Assembly: GCF_042697365.1 (NCBI RefSeq)
Contig: NZ_CP137605.1
Reading direction: 5' to 3' (one strand)
Source of the DNA: Brucella pseudintermedia
Lineage (GTDB): Bacteria > Pseudomonadota > Alphaproteobacteria > Rhizobiales > Rhizobiaceae
Length of the DNA: 64,000 nucleotides
In this document: positions 16,629-23,822 of the stretch, piece by piece
Position numbering within the stretch: position 1 is the stretch's first letter
Layout: each line of letters opens with the position of its first letter
Made by a program: the position numbers and the translations under genes
The notes under the pieces: model-generated
The model's input: the letters and a program-made list of their open reading frames with translations, nothing else
Told to the model about the DNA's origin: nothing
Database searches by the model: none

Positions 16629-17530
16629 GACGGCTTCCCTCCCAGCACGGCGCGGGCTTTGTCGTAGATTTGCTTCTGGACGCGGATTGTTATGAGGTCG
16701 GTCGGCTTAACATCAGGCCACAGAATGCCTTCCATGGTCTTGTCACCGAACAACGATTTATGCGCTTCCACAGCAGCCGCGATCTTGGCTTCGAGGGCTT
16801 CGGCTTGCTTCTTTCCTTCGTCGTAAAGCTTGTTCCTCAGTGCTGTGACGCAGACCGAAATCTCGTTGACGGTCAAGCCAATACCATCCGTCTCGCCCAT
16901 CGTGGCATGACTGACGATCATGGTTCGCTCGGTCTCAAGTTCCTTAACCCGCGCATCCTTCGCCGCGTTGTCGGCTTCGGCCTTCTCGGCACGTTCCTTC
17001 CACTCGTTGATTTCGGAAACGCTTTCCATCGTGTTGAGGGTTTCAAACCGCTCAACAATGCGCTGGATCATGCTTGCAGGGTCTGGCGTATGCCGTTCAG
17101 GATCATGATCGGTGCAATAACGGTATTCGCCGTCACCACCTGTTTTCAGGTCGATTTCCTGCACCGCTTCGGAATAGCCGTCACGCTTGCCAAGCTCATA
17201 GGCTTCATCGTTCTCCACCCGTTCCGCCGCCAATAGCTCCTCAGCCTGCGAGCGGGTGACGAGATGTTCAGGCTTCGGCCCGCTTCGTTGGCAATGCGGG
17301 GCAACATCTCGGTAATGCTGGCTTGCCCAACCCGCCGTAGGGTGTCGAAACGCCACCGTCACCAGTCCCGTATCTGTAGCGGCAGGCGCGGGGCGGGTGC
17401 GCAACGTTTCAATCGTGTTGATCGCGTTGAGCATGGTTGCCCGATTGGTGCCTTTCATGTCGAAAGCTTCCATGACAGCGCGAAGCTTGCGGACAGCACC
17501 GTCAATTTTATGTGCGTGTTCACTCGCCAT
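16625..17530 (-). CDS. Hypothetical phage protein with coiled coil
   Basis: A 301-residue protein starting at ATG 17530 (MASEHAHKIDGAV) with AGGAGG upstream; the 22-codon longer frame is not supported. It has a helical N-terminal domain, a middle section with VTRSQAEELLAAERVEND, and a clear coiled coil around ERAEKAEADNAAKDARVKEL. The C-terminus (ITIRVQKQIYDKARAVLGG) is helical. I do not recognise a catalytic motif. It overlaps the upstream gene by 11 nt. Confidence 0.7.
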   Translation of the reverse strand: MASEHAHKIDGAVRKLRAVMEAFDMKGTNRATMLNAINTIETLRTRPAPAATDTGLVTVAFRHPTAGWASQHYRDVAPHCQRSGPKPEHLVTRSQAEELLAAERVENDEAYELGKRDGYSEAVQEIDLKTGGDGEYRYCTDHDPERHTPDPASMIQRIVERFETLNTMESVSEINEWKERAEKAEADNAAKDARVKELETERTMIVSHATMGETDGIGLTVNEISVCVTALRNKLYDEGKKQAEALEAKIAAAVEAHKSLFGDKTMEGILWPDVKPTDLITIRVQKQIYDKARAVLGGKPS

Positions 17531-17765
17531 GACGGTCGCCTCCTGATGGGTGGGTGGCAGGAAACTGCACGGTTGCGATACACGGCATTCGGTCATCGGC
17601 AGTCATTTGTCCCCATCGTGCCAAGCCCAAGGAAATAAGCTTGCCGACAACGGTGGGGTGTGCGCCCTGAATGCGCCATGCGCCGTATCCGAATTTCTGC
17701 TGGTAAACCTGGCCTTCGCAAATCAGGTGCAGCGTTTCAGTCTGCTTTGGTGTGAGCTTGCTCAT
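17520..17765 (-). CDS. Hypothetical phage protein (possible winged-helix)
   Basis: An 81-residue protein from ATG 17765 (MSKLTPKQTETLHLICEG). The order TPKQ, helix, AWRIQGAHPTVVGKLISLGLARW suggests a small winged-helix fold, but the match is by eye only. ATG 17765 overlaps the preceding stop by 4 nt, which decides the start against the longer frame. Confidence 0.65.
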   Translation of the reverse strand: MSKLTPKQTETLHLICEGQVYQQKFGYGAWRIQGAHPTVVGKLISLGLARWGQMTADDRMPCIATVQFPATHPSGGDRHGE

Positions 17766-18850
17766 GATCCCGCCACCTCTGGAGAAGGTGCAGATGACGC
17801 CTTGCGCCAATTGGAGAAGGCGCGGGCTGGCCAAGCTGTGGTGTAGGACCTCTCAAACCAGTGCAGGGTTTCTCCATCGAAAGGATGACCATACTCCTTC
17901 CATACGATAGTCATCACGCACTTATGCACCTTGTGCCATGCTTCAATGACTGTGCCGTCTTGTGGTGCGGTCACGAAGGGGAGCCACCCATCCCCCTCAA
18001 CCAATTTACCGGCGTCGGCATTATGGTCCGGGGAGGATAGGGCGCGTTCAAGGTCTTCTGCGAACATGAGTAGTTCAGGCCCGGTCAGCGCAGCATCTGA
18101 ACGAACGATCCCGGCTGCTACGAGGCATTTGCCGAGGGCTTCCGCAAGAAGCTTTATGTGACGCTCACCTTGCAACGCCCTTTCCCGTTCGCCATGCGCT
18201 CCCGGTTCGTTCTTCTGCTGATCCGGTACATTAGAGACAGCTTTATTTAGCTGTTCGCAGGACGTTCCAAGGGCGCGGATGGCGGCAGGTATCTCCCGGT
18301 CTGCTGTGCTGGTAGTATCGGCAAACACAAGCATCTCTGCCGCTTTCTGTGCGGCCGCTTCAACGCCCTGCCGGTATCCTTCCTCCAACGCCAGCTCACG
18401 CGCTGCGGATGGATGAACGTCTCCCTTATGACCAGAGCCGCAGCAATACGGGCAGTCTAAATCTGTATTGTCTTCTGGCTGTGAACCGTCATTGAGGAAC
18501 CCGTGCGCGGTACCCTCTCGGATTTGCTTCATGAGTTCCTTACGCGCTGCTGATGGCTCAAGCGCGGAGAGGATGCGATCGCGCATGATGTCAAACACCT
18601 CTTGAGCCGTTCGGTTTTCAATTCCGACTATTGGCCGCGTGATGTTCTGCTCAGCCTTCACAGCCCCTTGCACGGAGAGGAAGGGGACGCGCTCTGCATT
18701 CACGCGCCGGATATGCCGATCCTGAAACCACTTGCTGACGGCATCAAAATAAGCCTGCCGGTCGGCATCGCTGTTTGTTTCAAAAGCCTTCAAGCGAAGC
18801 GCATCAATTGCGGCTTCTTTCCGCCGTTCAATTTCTGAAGTACTGTTCAT
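17762..18850 (-). CDS. Hypothetical phage protein with DUF551-like C-terminus
   Basis: A 362-residue protein. Residues about 1-125 are helical. A Cys cluster, Cys133, Cys136 and Cys137 in DCPYCCGSGH, may bind metal. The last about 80 residues (GDGWLPFVTAPQDGTVIEAW ... TTAWPARAFSNWRK) look like the DUF551/phage conserved domain often found in early regions. The protein may be a fusion of smaller early proteins. Its role is unknown. It overlaps both neighbours by 4 nt. Confidence 0.7.
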   Translation of the reverse strand: MNSTSEIERRKEAAIDALRLKAFETNSDADRQAYFDAVSKWFQDRHIRRVNAERVPFLSVQGAVKAEQNITRPIVGIENRTAQEVFDIMRDRILSALEPSAARKELMKQIREGTAHGFLNDGSQPEDNTDLDCPYCCGSGHKGDVHPSAARELALEEGYRQGVEAAAQKAAEMLVFADTTSTADREIPAAIRALGTSCEQLNKAVSNVPDQQKNEPGAHGERERALQGERHIKLLAEALGKCLVAAGIVRSDAALTGPELLMFAEDLERALSSPDHNADAGKLVEGDGWLPFVTAPQDGTVIEAWHKVHKCVMTIVWKEYGHPFDGETLHWFERSYTTAWPARAFSNWRKASSAPSPEVAGS

Positions 18851-19248
18851 TCGGGTTCTCCCGACTGCAAGTTTGGATCGGCGCTAATGATTTTCGCATC
18901 AACGGCGGCATCAAGATCATGGCCAGTGGGGAACTCAGGCCCGCATCCATGATCGTCGTAGGGAAGATCGGAGATTGAGCCGTTTCGCAGATACCGATAC
19001 CTCGCAGCGTCCTTTGACAGTTCGACAACCTGGGATTTCAAGGCGAGATAGTCATCTGACATACGGTCAACGACATCAGTTAGCTGCCGTTCAGCAAGAT
19101 CGCGTTCCCGTTTAATCAGGAAGGGGAGAGCGGCGGTGAGGGCATGGCGAACTTTCTGCTCGTTTTTGACCGCCATAGCCTTTGTGCGTGGCGTGTTGCC
19201 GAATGCCTTGATGTACGCCTTCACGGCTTCTTCCGGTAGGGTGGTCAT
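18847..19248 (-). CDS. Hypothetical phage early protein
   Basis: A 133-residue protein with a helical, charged middle (KRERDLAERQLTDVVDRM) and the segment SKDAARYRYLRNG followed by GHDLDAAVDAKI. That RYRYLRN...DAAVDA pattern recurs in many phage early hypothetical proteins, with no known function. It overlaps both neighbours by 4 nt. Confidence 0.7.
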   Translation of the reverse strand: MTTLPEEAVKAYIKAFGNTPRTKAMAVKNEQKVRHALTAALPFLIKRERDLAERQLTDVVDRMSDDYLALKSQVVELSKDAARYRYLRNGSISDLPYDDHGCGPEFPTGHDLDAAVDAKIISADPNLQSGEPE

Positions 19249-19430
19249 GGGTGGACCTCGACAATGTCGCCATACACGCGCGCCTTGCCGGTTGCTGCCA
19301 GACGGCAGGCAACGGGCAGTGGTACGCCCTTAGCGCCGCGAACGGGCTGCATGATACGCTGCGGGCCAAGCCGCAGCGCGTTGAGATATGCCGCATCGAT
19401 GCGGAGGGCTGTGGCGTCGGGGCGCATCAC
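19245..19430 (-). CDS. Hypothetical small phage protein
   Basis: A 61-residue basic protein with no recognised motif. It is kept because it fits the run of 4-nt overlaps on both sides. Confidence 0.55.
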   Translation of the reverse strand: MMRPDATALRIDAAYLNALRLGPQRIMQPVRGAKGVPLPVACRLAATGKARVYGDIVEVHP

Positions 19431-19687
19431 GCCGCGCCCCGCGGGCGACGGCGATTGTCATTGGCCGGTTTACGGTGTTGGCGTGGAGCGCCATAGCGGA
19501 ACCGAACGCCGGTCATGCGCGCCAGTTCGAAAGCCGTGTCGCGCAGCGTTTGGGCTTCTGCTGGGTAGCCAAGCGCTCGAACGGCCTTTGAGATCGACAA
19601 GACCTGCGCGGCGGTCGTGCCCTGTTGCTGAAATTCAGCGGCGGTCAGGATGGGCGCCATAACGGCGTGCGTGATGGATCTGGACAT
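19427..19687 (-). CDS. Hypothetical phage protein with C-terminal ANDN motif
   Basis: An 86-residue protein, helical for about 70 residues and ending in an Arg/Pro-rich tail that contains ANDN (residues 75-78). Its ATG follows an AACACGAGGAG leader, one of a repeated set in this prophage. A 95-nt gap separates it from the HNH gene upstream, so this may be an internal translation or transcription re-entry point in the operon. Confidence 0.65.
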   Translation of the reverse strand: MSRSITHAVMAPILTAAEFQQQGTTAAQVLSISKAVRALGYPAEAQTLRDTAFELARMTGVRFRYGAPRQHRKPANDNRRRPRGAA

Positions 19688-19782
19688 AGGGTCTCCTCGT
19701 GTTTGGTGGGTGCAAAAAGCGGTGGCGCCAGTTGCGCAAATGCCGTCATTCTTGGAGGTTCGGGGGCTTAAGCGCCCCGTCG

Positions 19783-20070
19783 CTATCTGTGTGCCGTGAC
19801 CGTCTCGCCCATCCTATAGGACTTGAAGGTCAGCCAGTCTGTAAGCCCGCGTCCGCCGTTGCATTCGCAGCAGGCGGCAGCCAGATTGTCTAAGTGATCT
19901 GTGCCGCCTTCACATTTGCGCCGAAGGTGCTCGAGCGTTGCACGATGCGGCGGATTTGTTCGCCCCGGCATGTGGTGCAGAAGCTCGATCTGTCGATCAC
20001 AGTAGCAGCATGATCCGCCCTGTAACGAGACCAGCCTTTGTAACGTTCGCTTTCGTTGTGACGGTGTCAT
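19783..20070 (-). CDS. HNH endonuclease-like protein
   Basis: A 95-residue protein with a compact HNH/treble-clef layout: Cys21/Cys24 (SCCYCDRQ), Glu47-His48 (ATLEHLRRK), Asn62 and a second Cys pair Cys67/Cys70 with Asn71 (CCECNGGRG). Small phage HNH proteins nick DNA or help packaging; this one lies far from terminase and is probably an early function. ATG 20070 (MTPSQRKRT) is chosen for its 4-nt overlap with the upstream stop. Confidence 0.75.
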   Translation of the reverse strand: MTPSQRKRTLQRLVSLQGGSCCYCDRQIELLHHMPGRTNPPHRATLEHLRRKCEGGTDHLDNLAAACCECNGGRGLTDWLTFKSYRMGETVTAHR

Positions 20071-20294
20071 GCGGATAACCCCAACCCAACGCCACATACA
20101 GCCACAACAAATCCGATAACGACGGTCATCTCGACCGCTTCTCGTGCCGCATAGCGTAGCCACGGCTGTGGGCGGCCATGTTTCTTGGCGCGATAATCCG
20201 GGCGGCGCATAGGCTCGACATTGCCGGCCTTAGGTGCGTCGGTTTCCGTTTCGAACTCATCATCGGCGAGCATTTCCAGGAGTGCGCGGTTCAT
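20067..20294 (-). CDS. Small membrane-anchored phage protein
   Basis: A 75-residue protein with a charged N-terminal half and one C-terminal hydrophobic helix (VEMTVVIGFVVAVCGVGLGL), a tail anchor in the inner membrane. There are 4-nt overlaps on both sides. Early membrane proteins of this kind can act in superinfection exclusion, but nothing here proves that. Confidence 0.65.
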   Translation of the reverse strand: MNRALLEMLADDEFETETDAPKAGNVEPMRRPDYRAKKHGRPQPWLRYAAREAVEMTVVIGFVVAVCGVGLGLSA

Positions 20295-20632
20295 GCTGCA
20301 GCCCTCCGGTTTGTTGCGGTCCGCTCCGCCGCCAGTACGTTGTCGTTTGCGATGGGCTCAAGGCAATAATACCCGTGATTGCCCGCACCCCGATGGTTCA
20401 TCGGGATCGTCCAGCCATAGGAAGGCAGGCGCTTACGAAGTTGGCTGATTTGAACTCGCACCGTATTGTGCGCGTTGTCTGGCCCGCCGTTCGGATCGAA
20501 AGCATAGACGTTGTCGACGAGGTCGTTGATGTAAATGCGGCGCGGATAAATCGCTGCCAGCGCGTCGACGATGTTTTTCTGTCCGCGTGGGAGAGGCGCG
20601 GCTTCTAGCTCGGTGGTGGGGTTCCGTTCCAT
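20291..20632 (-). CDS. Winged-helix DNA-binding protein (OmpR C-terminal type)
   Basis: A 113-residue protein. PRGQKNIVDALAAIYPRRI followed by NTVRVQISQLRKRLPSYGWTI matches the recognition helix and wing of OmpR/PhoB-type winged helices, here without a receiver domain. ANDN is at residues 95-98. The start lies one base after the preceding stop. It is a likely phage transcription regulator in the leftward operon. Confidence 0.75.
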   Translation of the reverse strand: MERNPTTELEAAPLPRGQKNIVDALAAIYPRRIYINDLVDNVYAFDPNGGPDNAHNTVRVQISQLRKRLPSYGWTIPMNHRGAGNHGYYCLEPIANDNVLAAERTATNRRAAA

Positions 20633-20633
20633 T

Positions 20634-20897
20634 TTAAGCAGCCTCCGCCAGCACTACCGGCGTGCAGCAAGCTACGGCGCCGCTCGTCTGGAAAACTTCG
20701 AACGTCTCACCGGGACACAGAGCAGCGAGGCGCGTCGCCTCGGCTAAGGCTTGCTCAAACGAGCCGTGCTCGTACGGCATGGTGGTGAAGACACCAACCC
20801 GGCCAGTCTTCTTGCCGCGGCGGAATACAAAGAATCCGCCGCCGATGATTTCATTCGGGCGAGGCTTCGAGCTTCTTCTTCTCTTGGTGGATTCCAT
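20634..20897 (-). CDS. Hypothetical phage early protein, first gene of leftward operon
   Basis: An 87-residue basic protein from ATG 20897 (MESTKRRRSSKPRPNEIIGG), with an AACACGAGGAG leader ending 9 nt before the start; the longer frame reads through the promoter and is rejected. It has a strand-rich core (GGFFVFRRGKKTGRVGVF) and a helix (SFEQALAEATRLAALCPG). It is the first gene after the leftward early promoter. The function is unknown. Confidence 0.7.
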   Translation of the reverse strand: MESTKRRRSSKPRPNEIIGGGFFVFRRGKKTGRVGVFTTMPYEHGSFEQALAEATRLAALCPGETFEVFQTSGAVACCTPVVLAEAA

Positions 20898-20970
20898 AAT
20901 TGCAGTCTCCTCGTGTTTTGGTCGGTGGTCAGCAGATCGGCGTTGGTCGCTTCTTCGTGCTGTTGAGGGG

Positions 20971-20999
20971 AAGATAATGGGATAAATCACATTAGTCAA
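20971..20999 (-). promoter_or_regulatory. Leftward early promoter (PL-like)
   Basis: On the minus strand TTGACT (20999-20994), a 17-bp spacer and TATCTT (20976-20971) form a near-consensus promoter driving the leftward operon. An operator copy fills the spacer, so repressor binding would block polymerase directly. Confidence 0.75.
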
Positions 21000-21048
21000 T
21001 GGGAAACTTCCCAAGTGACGAAAAATGCGCAATGGGTTAAAACCCATT
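20976..21048. promoter_or_regulatory. Left operator cluster (three 18-bp sites)
   Basis: There are three related pseudo-palindromes of form AATGGGNN-NN-NNCCCATT: 20976-20993 (AATGGGATAAATCACATT), 20998-21015 (AATGGGAAACTTCCCAAG) and 21031-21048 (AATGGGTTAAAACCCATT, 8-bp perfect arms). The first two are 22 bp apart, the last 33 bp on. The third ends 1 bp before the repressor start codon, suggesting autoregulation. Confidence 0.75.
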
Positions 21049-21049
21049 C

Positions 21050-21664
21050 ATGAAACAAGTCACTGTAGACAAAGATCGATTTCGGGCCGCGATGAAAAAG
21101 GGCGGCTGGAGTATGAAGGCCCTGTCACTGGAAGCTGGCATGGGAGAGACCTTCGTGCGCGACATCTTGGATCGTGGCGCCGTTCCCAAAATCGACTCCT
21201 TGAAGTCGGTCGCTAACATTCTGAATACCACTGTGGGGTATCTTATCGGCGAAGAGCCGGGAGTAACTTCAGTGGTGGGACGAGTCGGGGCCGATACGAG
21301 CGGCGAAATCATCTATGGAACTGGCGACGGCGGGTTTGGGGATGTGATTATCCCGCCCGGTGCGGGGCCCGAGTCGGTGGCCGTTGAAGTGCAGGGCTAC
21401 TCTATGGGAACATTCGTTGACGGGGCTTTGATCTTTTATAGTGATCAGAAACTGGCGCCATCCGACGAAATGCTTGGTGACATGGTTGTTGTGGGGCTAA
21501 GCGATGGTCGAGCGTTGCTGAAGCGATTAACGCGAGGATCTCGTCCAGGTCTTTACGATCTGGAATCGCTGAACGGACCGACCATGCGAGATCAAGAAGT
21601 CGTTTGGGCTGCGGACATTGAATCTATCGTGCCGCCGCGACAAGCTCGGCGCATACGCCTCTAA
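21050..21664 (+). CDS. CI-type repressor with S24 (LexA-like) peptidase domain
   Basis: A 204-residue prophage repressor. The N-terminal 66 residues hold an XRE-type helix-turn-helix (SLEAGMGETFVRDILDRGAVP). The C-terminal domain is an S24 self-cleaving peptidase with Ser118 in VQGYSMG and Lys158 in ALLKRL; RVGAD near residue 80 is in the expected cleavage-site position. It should maintain lysogeny and be inactivated by RecA after DNA damage. There is no ribosome site before the ATG and an operator occupies that stretch; a weak promoter (GTGACG, 17 bp, TAAAAC) would give a nearly leaderless mRNA. A terminator follows. Confidence 0.9.
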   Translation: MKQVTVDKDRFRAAMKKGGWSMKALSLEAGMGETFVRDILDRGAVPKIDSLKSVANILNTTVGYLIGEEPGVTSVVGRVGADTSGEIIYGTGDGGFGDVIIPPGAGPESVAVEVQGYSMGTFVDGALIFYSDQKLAPSDEMLGDMVVVGLSDGRALLKRLTRGSRPGLYDLESLNGPTMRDQEVVWAADIESIVPPRQARRIRL

Positions 21665-21685
21665 CGCCCCTGGGTGATAAATCAC

Positions 21686-21709
21686 AATGCCGCGGTTGCG
21701 GCATTTTTT
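21686..21709 (+). terminator. Terminator of the repressor gene
   Basis: A perfect 8-bp stem, AATGCCGC (21686-21693) with GCGGCATT (21698-21705), has a 4-nt loop and then TTTT. Confidence 0.85.
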
Positions 21710-21724
21710 ATGCGATGAATAGAA

Positions 21725-21764
21725 AATGGGAAAAATCACATTGACAAATGGGATTAATCCCCCT
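21725..21764. promoter_or_regulatory. Right operator pair
   Basis: Two copies of the same 18-bp pattern as on the left lie at 21725-21742 (AATGGGAAAAATCACATT) and 21747-21764 (AATGGGATTAATCCCCCT). They start 22 bp apart, the same spacing as the first two left sites. The second copy fills the spacer of the rightward promoter. Confidence 0.75.
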
Positions 21765-21769
21765 ATCCT
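21741..21769 (+). promoter_or_regulatory. Rightward early promoter (PR-like)
   Basis: TTGACA (21741-21746), a 17-bp spacer and TATCCT (21764-21769) form a strong promoter for the rightward early genes. Operator copies overlap the -35 and fill the spacer. Confidence 0.8.
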
Positions 21770-22234
21770 CACACCATCAACCGACGCAAAGATGCCGGGT
21801 CAACAAAAAAACATAGGTACGAAATGCTCATCCTACCCAAGGCAATAACTATCGAAAGATAGGCCGGAAAACCCGGCGGCAGTGATTAATGAGGAGAATT
21901 TTACAATGACCAGAACGATTATCGCACGCTCAAATTCACCTTAGTCAATTTATGGAAGGGACACTGCCGACTGAAACGTCGGCGGTGCTTTCGGCGTGGC
22001 CCGCTGGCCGCCGTAACCCAGCATTTCAGCGCTACGTCGAAAACAAATATGAAGCAGGCTGTTATGGGTCGGCACCACCCGTTACCCCAGCCTGCCCGTA
22101 CGTCGCGGTTAACACGAGGAGGGCCGAAGCCGCTTCTACGCCGCGATTTCCTTCGCAGGTACCACCCCGCGCGACCAGACAGATGCCGTTAGACACGGCA
22201 CTTGTCAACAGTCACCAACCACACACGAGGAGAC
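21770..22234 (+). other. Early leader region, no firm gene
   Basis: The leader of the rightward early transcript. It holds a short hairpin (GCCGG/CCGGC near 21862), a 12-codon frame, one AACACGAGGAG leader (22110-22120) not followed by an obvious start, and a doubtful 111-codon frame from 21952 that runs into the next gene. A Cro gene would be expected here but none is recognisable. Confidence 0.45.
21906..21944 (+). CDS. Possible 12-residue leader peptide
   Basis: ATG 21906 has GAGGAG 9 nt upstream and encodes MTRTIIARSNSP before a stop. The ribosome site is better than that of many full genes nearby, and the position directly after the early promoter suggests a leader peptide. It could also be the remnant of a displaced cro-type gene. 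Confidence 0.35.
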   Translation: MTRTIIARSNSP

Positions 22235-22519
22235 ATGCAGCATTCATCAAGGCACGAACTGCAGGCAACTGCCGCCGCGCACCGTAAAAATGGCGCGTCG
22301 TTCGGGAAGATCGCTGAACTAATGGGCATTACCAGAGGCCACGCATGGTCGCTGCTTTCGGAAAGAATGCCCACTCTATCGGCGCCAGAGCCAACAGAGA
22401 AGACCGTTGTGCGCCGCACAACTTATAACGGCGGTTATTCGGGAGGTTGCATGGACATCTATGTCTCGCTGCCCCGCATAACCATTCTGGACGGTCCATA
22501 TACAGGCACAGTCCACTAG
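22235..22519 (+). CDS. Small helix-turn-helix protein
   Basis: A 94-residue protein from ATG 22235, preceded by ACACACGAGGAG. Residues about 10-42 (ATAAAHRKNGASFGKIAELM, then GITRGHAWSLLSER) form a helix-turn-helix of the resolvase/sigma type. The C-terminal half is strand-rich with no motif. It may be the first protein made from the rightward promoter and therefore a regulator, possibly filling the Cro role; this is inferred from position. Confidence 0.65.
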   Translation: MQHSSRHELQATAAAHRKNGASFGKIAELMGITRGHAWSLLSERMPTLSAPEPTEKTVVRRTTYNGGYSGGCMDIYVSLPRITILDGPYTGTVH

Positions 22520-22586
22520 CCTTACGAGGCGGGCCGACCGCGAGGATGACGGGGCCGACGATTAACCTCCCGACGAGGAGGCAATC

Positions 22587-22757
22587 TTGAAAACGAAATA
22601 TACACGAACGGGCGAGCGGGACATGACAAACCGCAAGCCTTACCGGACAGCTGCGCAAAAAGCAGAGGCGCGCGCGAACGCCGTGCTTCGGAATGGGACG
22701 CACGTTTCCAACGCGCCAGTCACTTACCACCGCGCACCGAAAAGAGGTGCCGCATGA
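22587..22757 (+). CDS. Small basic phage protein (56 aa)
   Basis: A frame from TTG 22587 with GACGAGGAGG 6 nt upstream, encoding a basic 56-residue protein (MKTKYTRTGERDMTNRKPYR, later HVSNAPVTYHRAPKRGAA). An internal ATG at 22623 is an alternative start. Its stop overlaps the next ATG (ATGA). The function is unknown. Confidence 0.55.
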   Translation: MKTKYTRTGERDMTNRKPYRTAAQKAEARANAVLRNGTHVSNAPVTYHRAPKRGAA

Positions 22758-23014
22758 CCAATCCTATGATTTCCGCAGTGCTGGATGCACTGAAGAACAA
22801 CCCAGCCGAATGGCACTTTACTGAGTATCGCGCCACCAATCGCAATCGTGGCATCGACATCTGGATCGGCAATGGCCTGTATGGGCTTGATGTCAACGGA
22901 TACGGCAGCGTGACGGTTCTTTCATGCTTTTTCGGATGGCTTATTCCGTGGCGCTTACGCGTTTGGCGAGCCGTATGGCGTGCCAAGGCGGCGCAGATTC
23001 GAGGTGCCGCATGA
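22754..23014 (+). CDS. Hypothetical phage protein
   Basis: An 86-residue protein: an N-terminal polar part (EWHFTEYRATNRNRGIDIWI), a hydrophobic stretch (SVTVLSCFFGWLIPW) and a basic end. It overlaps both neighbours by 4 nt. It may be membrane-associated. Confidence 0.6.
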   Translation: MTNPMISAVLDALKNNPAEWHFTEYRATNRNRGIDIWIGNGLYGLDVNGYGSVTVLSCFFGWLIPWRLRVWRAVWRAKAAQIRGAA

Positions 23015-23313
23015 CCTGCGATTGCGGTGAATGCTGGGACTTACCCGGCGAAATCGTCGTCCACAAGCTGTGGAAATGGAAGGGCATCATTATCGAGGAG
23101 CGCGACAGCTTCCGCTGGCTGACTGTGCGTTTCATGATCCCCGGCACGGGCCTTGTGCAGCTTGAAGTCTCGCGCTTCGAAGTCGAGCCAGATTTTGAAG
23201 AGGACGACGGCGGTGTCGAAGCTGACAAGCCTGAAGATGACAACGTCATTCCGGTTGATTTCACCAGAAAAGAGAAACTGACGAAAAACACCAAGACGAG
23301 GGGAGCAGCGTGA
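23011..23313 (+). CDS. Hypothetical phage protein with acidic C-terminus
   Basis: A 100-residue protein from ATG 23011 (MTCDCGECWDLPGEIVVHK), with CDCGEC near the start as a possible metal knuckle and an acidic stretch (EPDFEEDDGGVEADKPEDD). The start is set by the 4-nt overlap with the preceding stop. Confidence 0.65.
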   Translation: MTCDCGECWDLPGEIVVHKLWKWKGIIIEERDSFRWLTVRFMIPGTGLVQLEVSRFEVEPDFEEDDGGVEADKPEDDNVIPVDFTRKEKLTKNTKTRGAA

Positions 23314-23489
23314 TGACCTCCACCACGTACAGCCACACGCGCAACTATGCGCCCAAAGACTACGCGGATGGCGACACCCTCTATGAGCGGGAAACCACGC
23401 TCGGACTTGGTGACCGCTTTCTATGGGGCTTGGCAGTTGTTGCTGCGCTCGCCTTGACGGTCGGCTTCTACACATGGGTGCTGGCATGA
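23313..23489 (+). CDS. Small membrane protein (58 aa)
   Basis: ATG 23313 shares its first base with the preceding stop. The 58-residue product has a polar N-terminus (MTSTTYSHTRNYAPKDYADG) and one C-terminal membrane helix (FLWGLAVVAALALTVGFYTW). It overlaps the next gene by 4 nt. It is the first of three consecutive single-span membrane proteins. Confidence 0.6.
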   Translation: MTSTTYSHTRNYAPKDYADGDTLYERETTLGLGDRFLWGLAVVAALALTVGFYTWVLA

Positions 23490-23683
23490 TTTCCTTCGCC
23501 ACAAAAGCCACGGCTGACATGCCGTTCATCGATCCCGGGCGCAAGCCCGGTGTCGGACGCATCGGGCAGTCCTTGGCGCTTGCAGCGTTCGCGCTGGCAA
23601 TCGCCACGACAATTGCGGCCTTCCTGTTCTGGAACCTGCTGCTGCCGTTCTACGGGCTGCTTTATCTGTGGGGCGCGCACTAA
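23486..23683 (+). CDS. Small membrane protein (65 aa)
   Basis: A 65-residue protein from ATG 23486 (MISFATKATADMPFIDPG), with a long hydrophobic helix (SLALAAFALAIATTIAAFLF) and aromatic end. There is a 4-nt overlap with the gene before and a 1-nt overlap (TAATG) with the gene after. Confidence 0.6.
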   Translation: MISFATKATADMPFIDPGRKPGVGRIGQSLALAAFALAIATTIAAFLFWNLLLPFYGLLYLWGAH

Positions 23684-23808
23684 TGCCCAGCAGACCTCCA
23701 CGCGACAACTGCGCAGCTGCCCTCACAAGCCCGCCGGCATGGCTCGTAGGCTGGCTCATACTTGCGGCCGTCATCGCCGCAATCACCGTTACCCACCACA
23801 CCTACTAA
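23683..23808 (+). CDS. Very small membrane protein (41 aa)
   Basis: ATG 23683 overlaps the preceding TAA by one base. The 41-residue product is a single membrane helix (AWLVGWLILAAVIAAITV) with a short polar N-terminus. The three membrane peptides in a row are followed directly by an AACACGAGGAG leader. Confidence 0.5.
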   Translation: MPSRPPRDNCAAALTSPPAWLVGWLILAAVIAAITVTHHTY

Positions 23809-23822
23809 ACACGAGGAGACCT

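Noticed and set aside
21952..22287. A 111-codon frame in the early leader
   Set aside because: It has no ribosome site and runs 53 nt into a better-supported HTH gene; its composition is not convincing.
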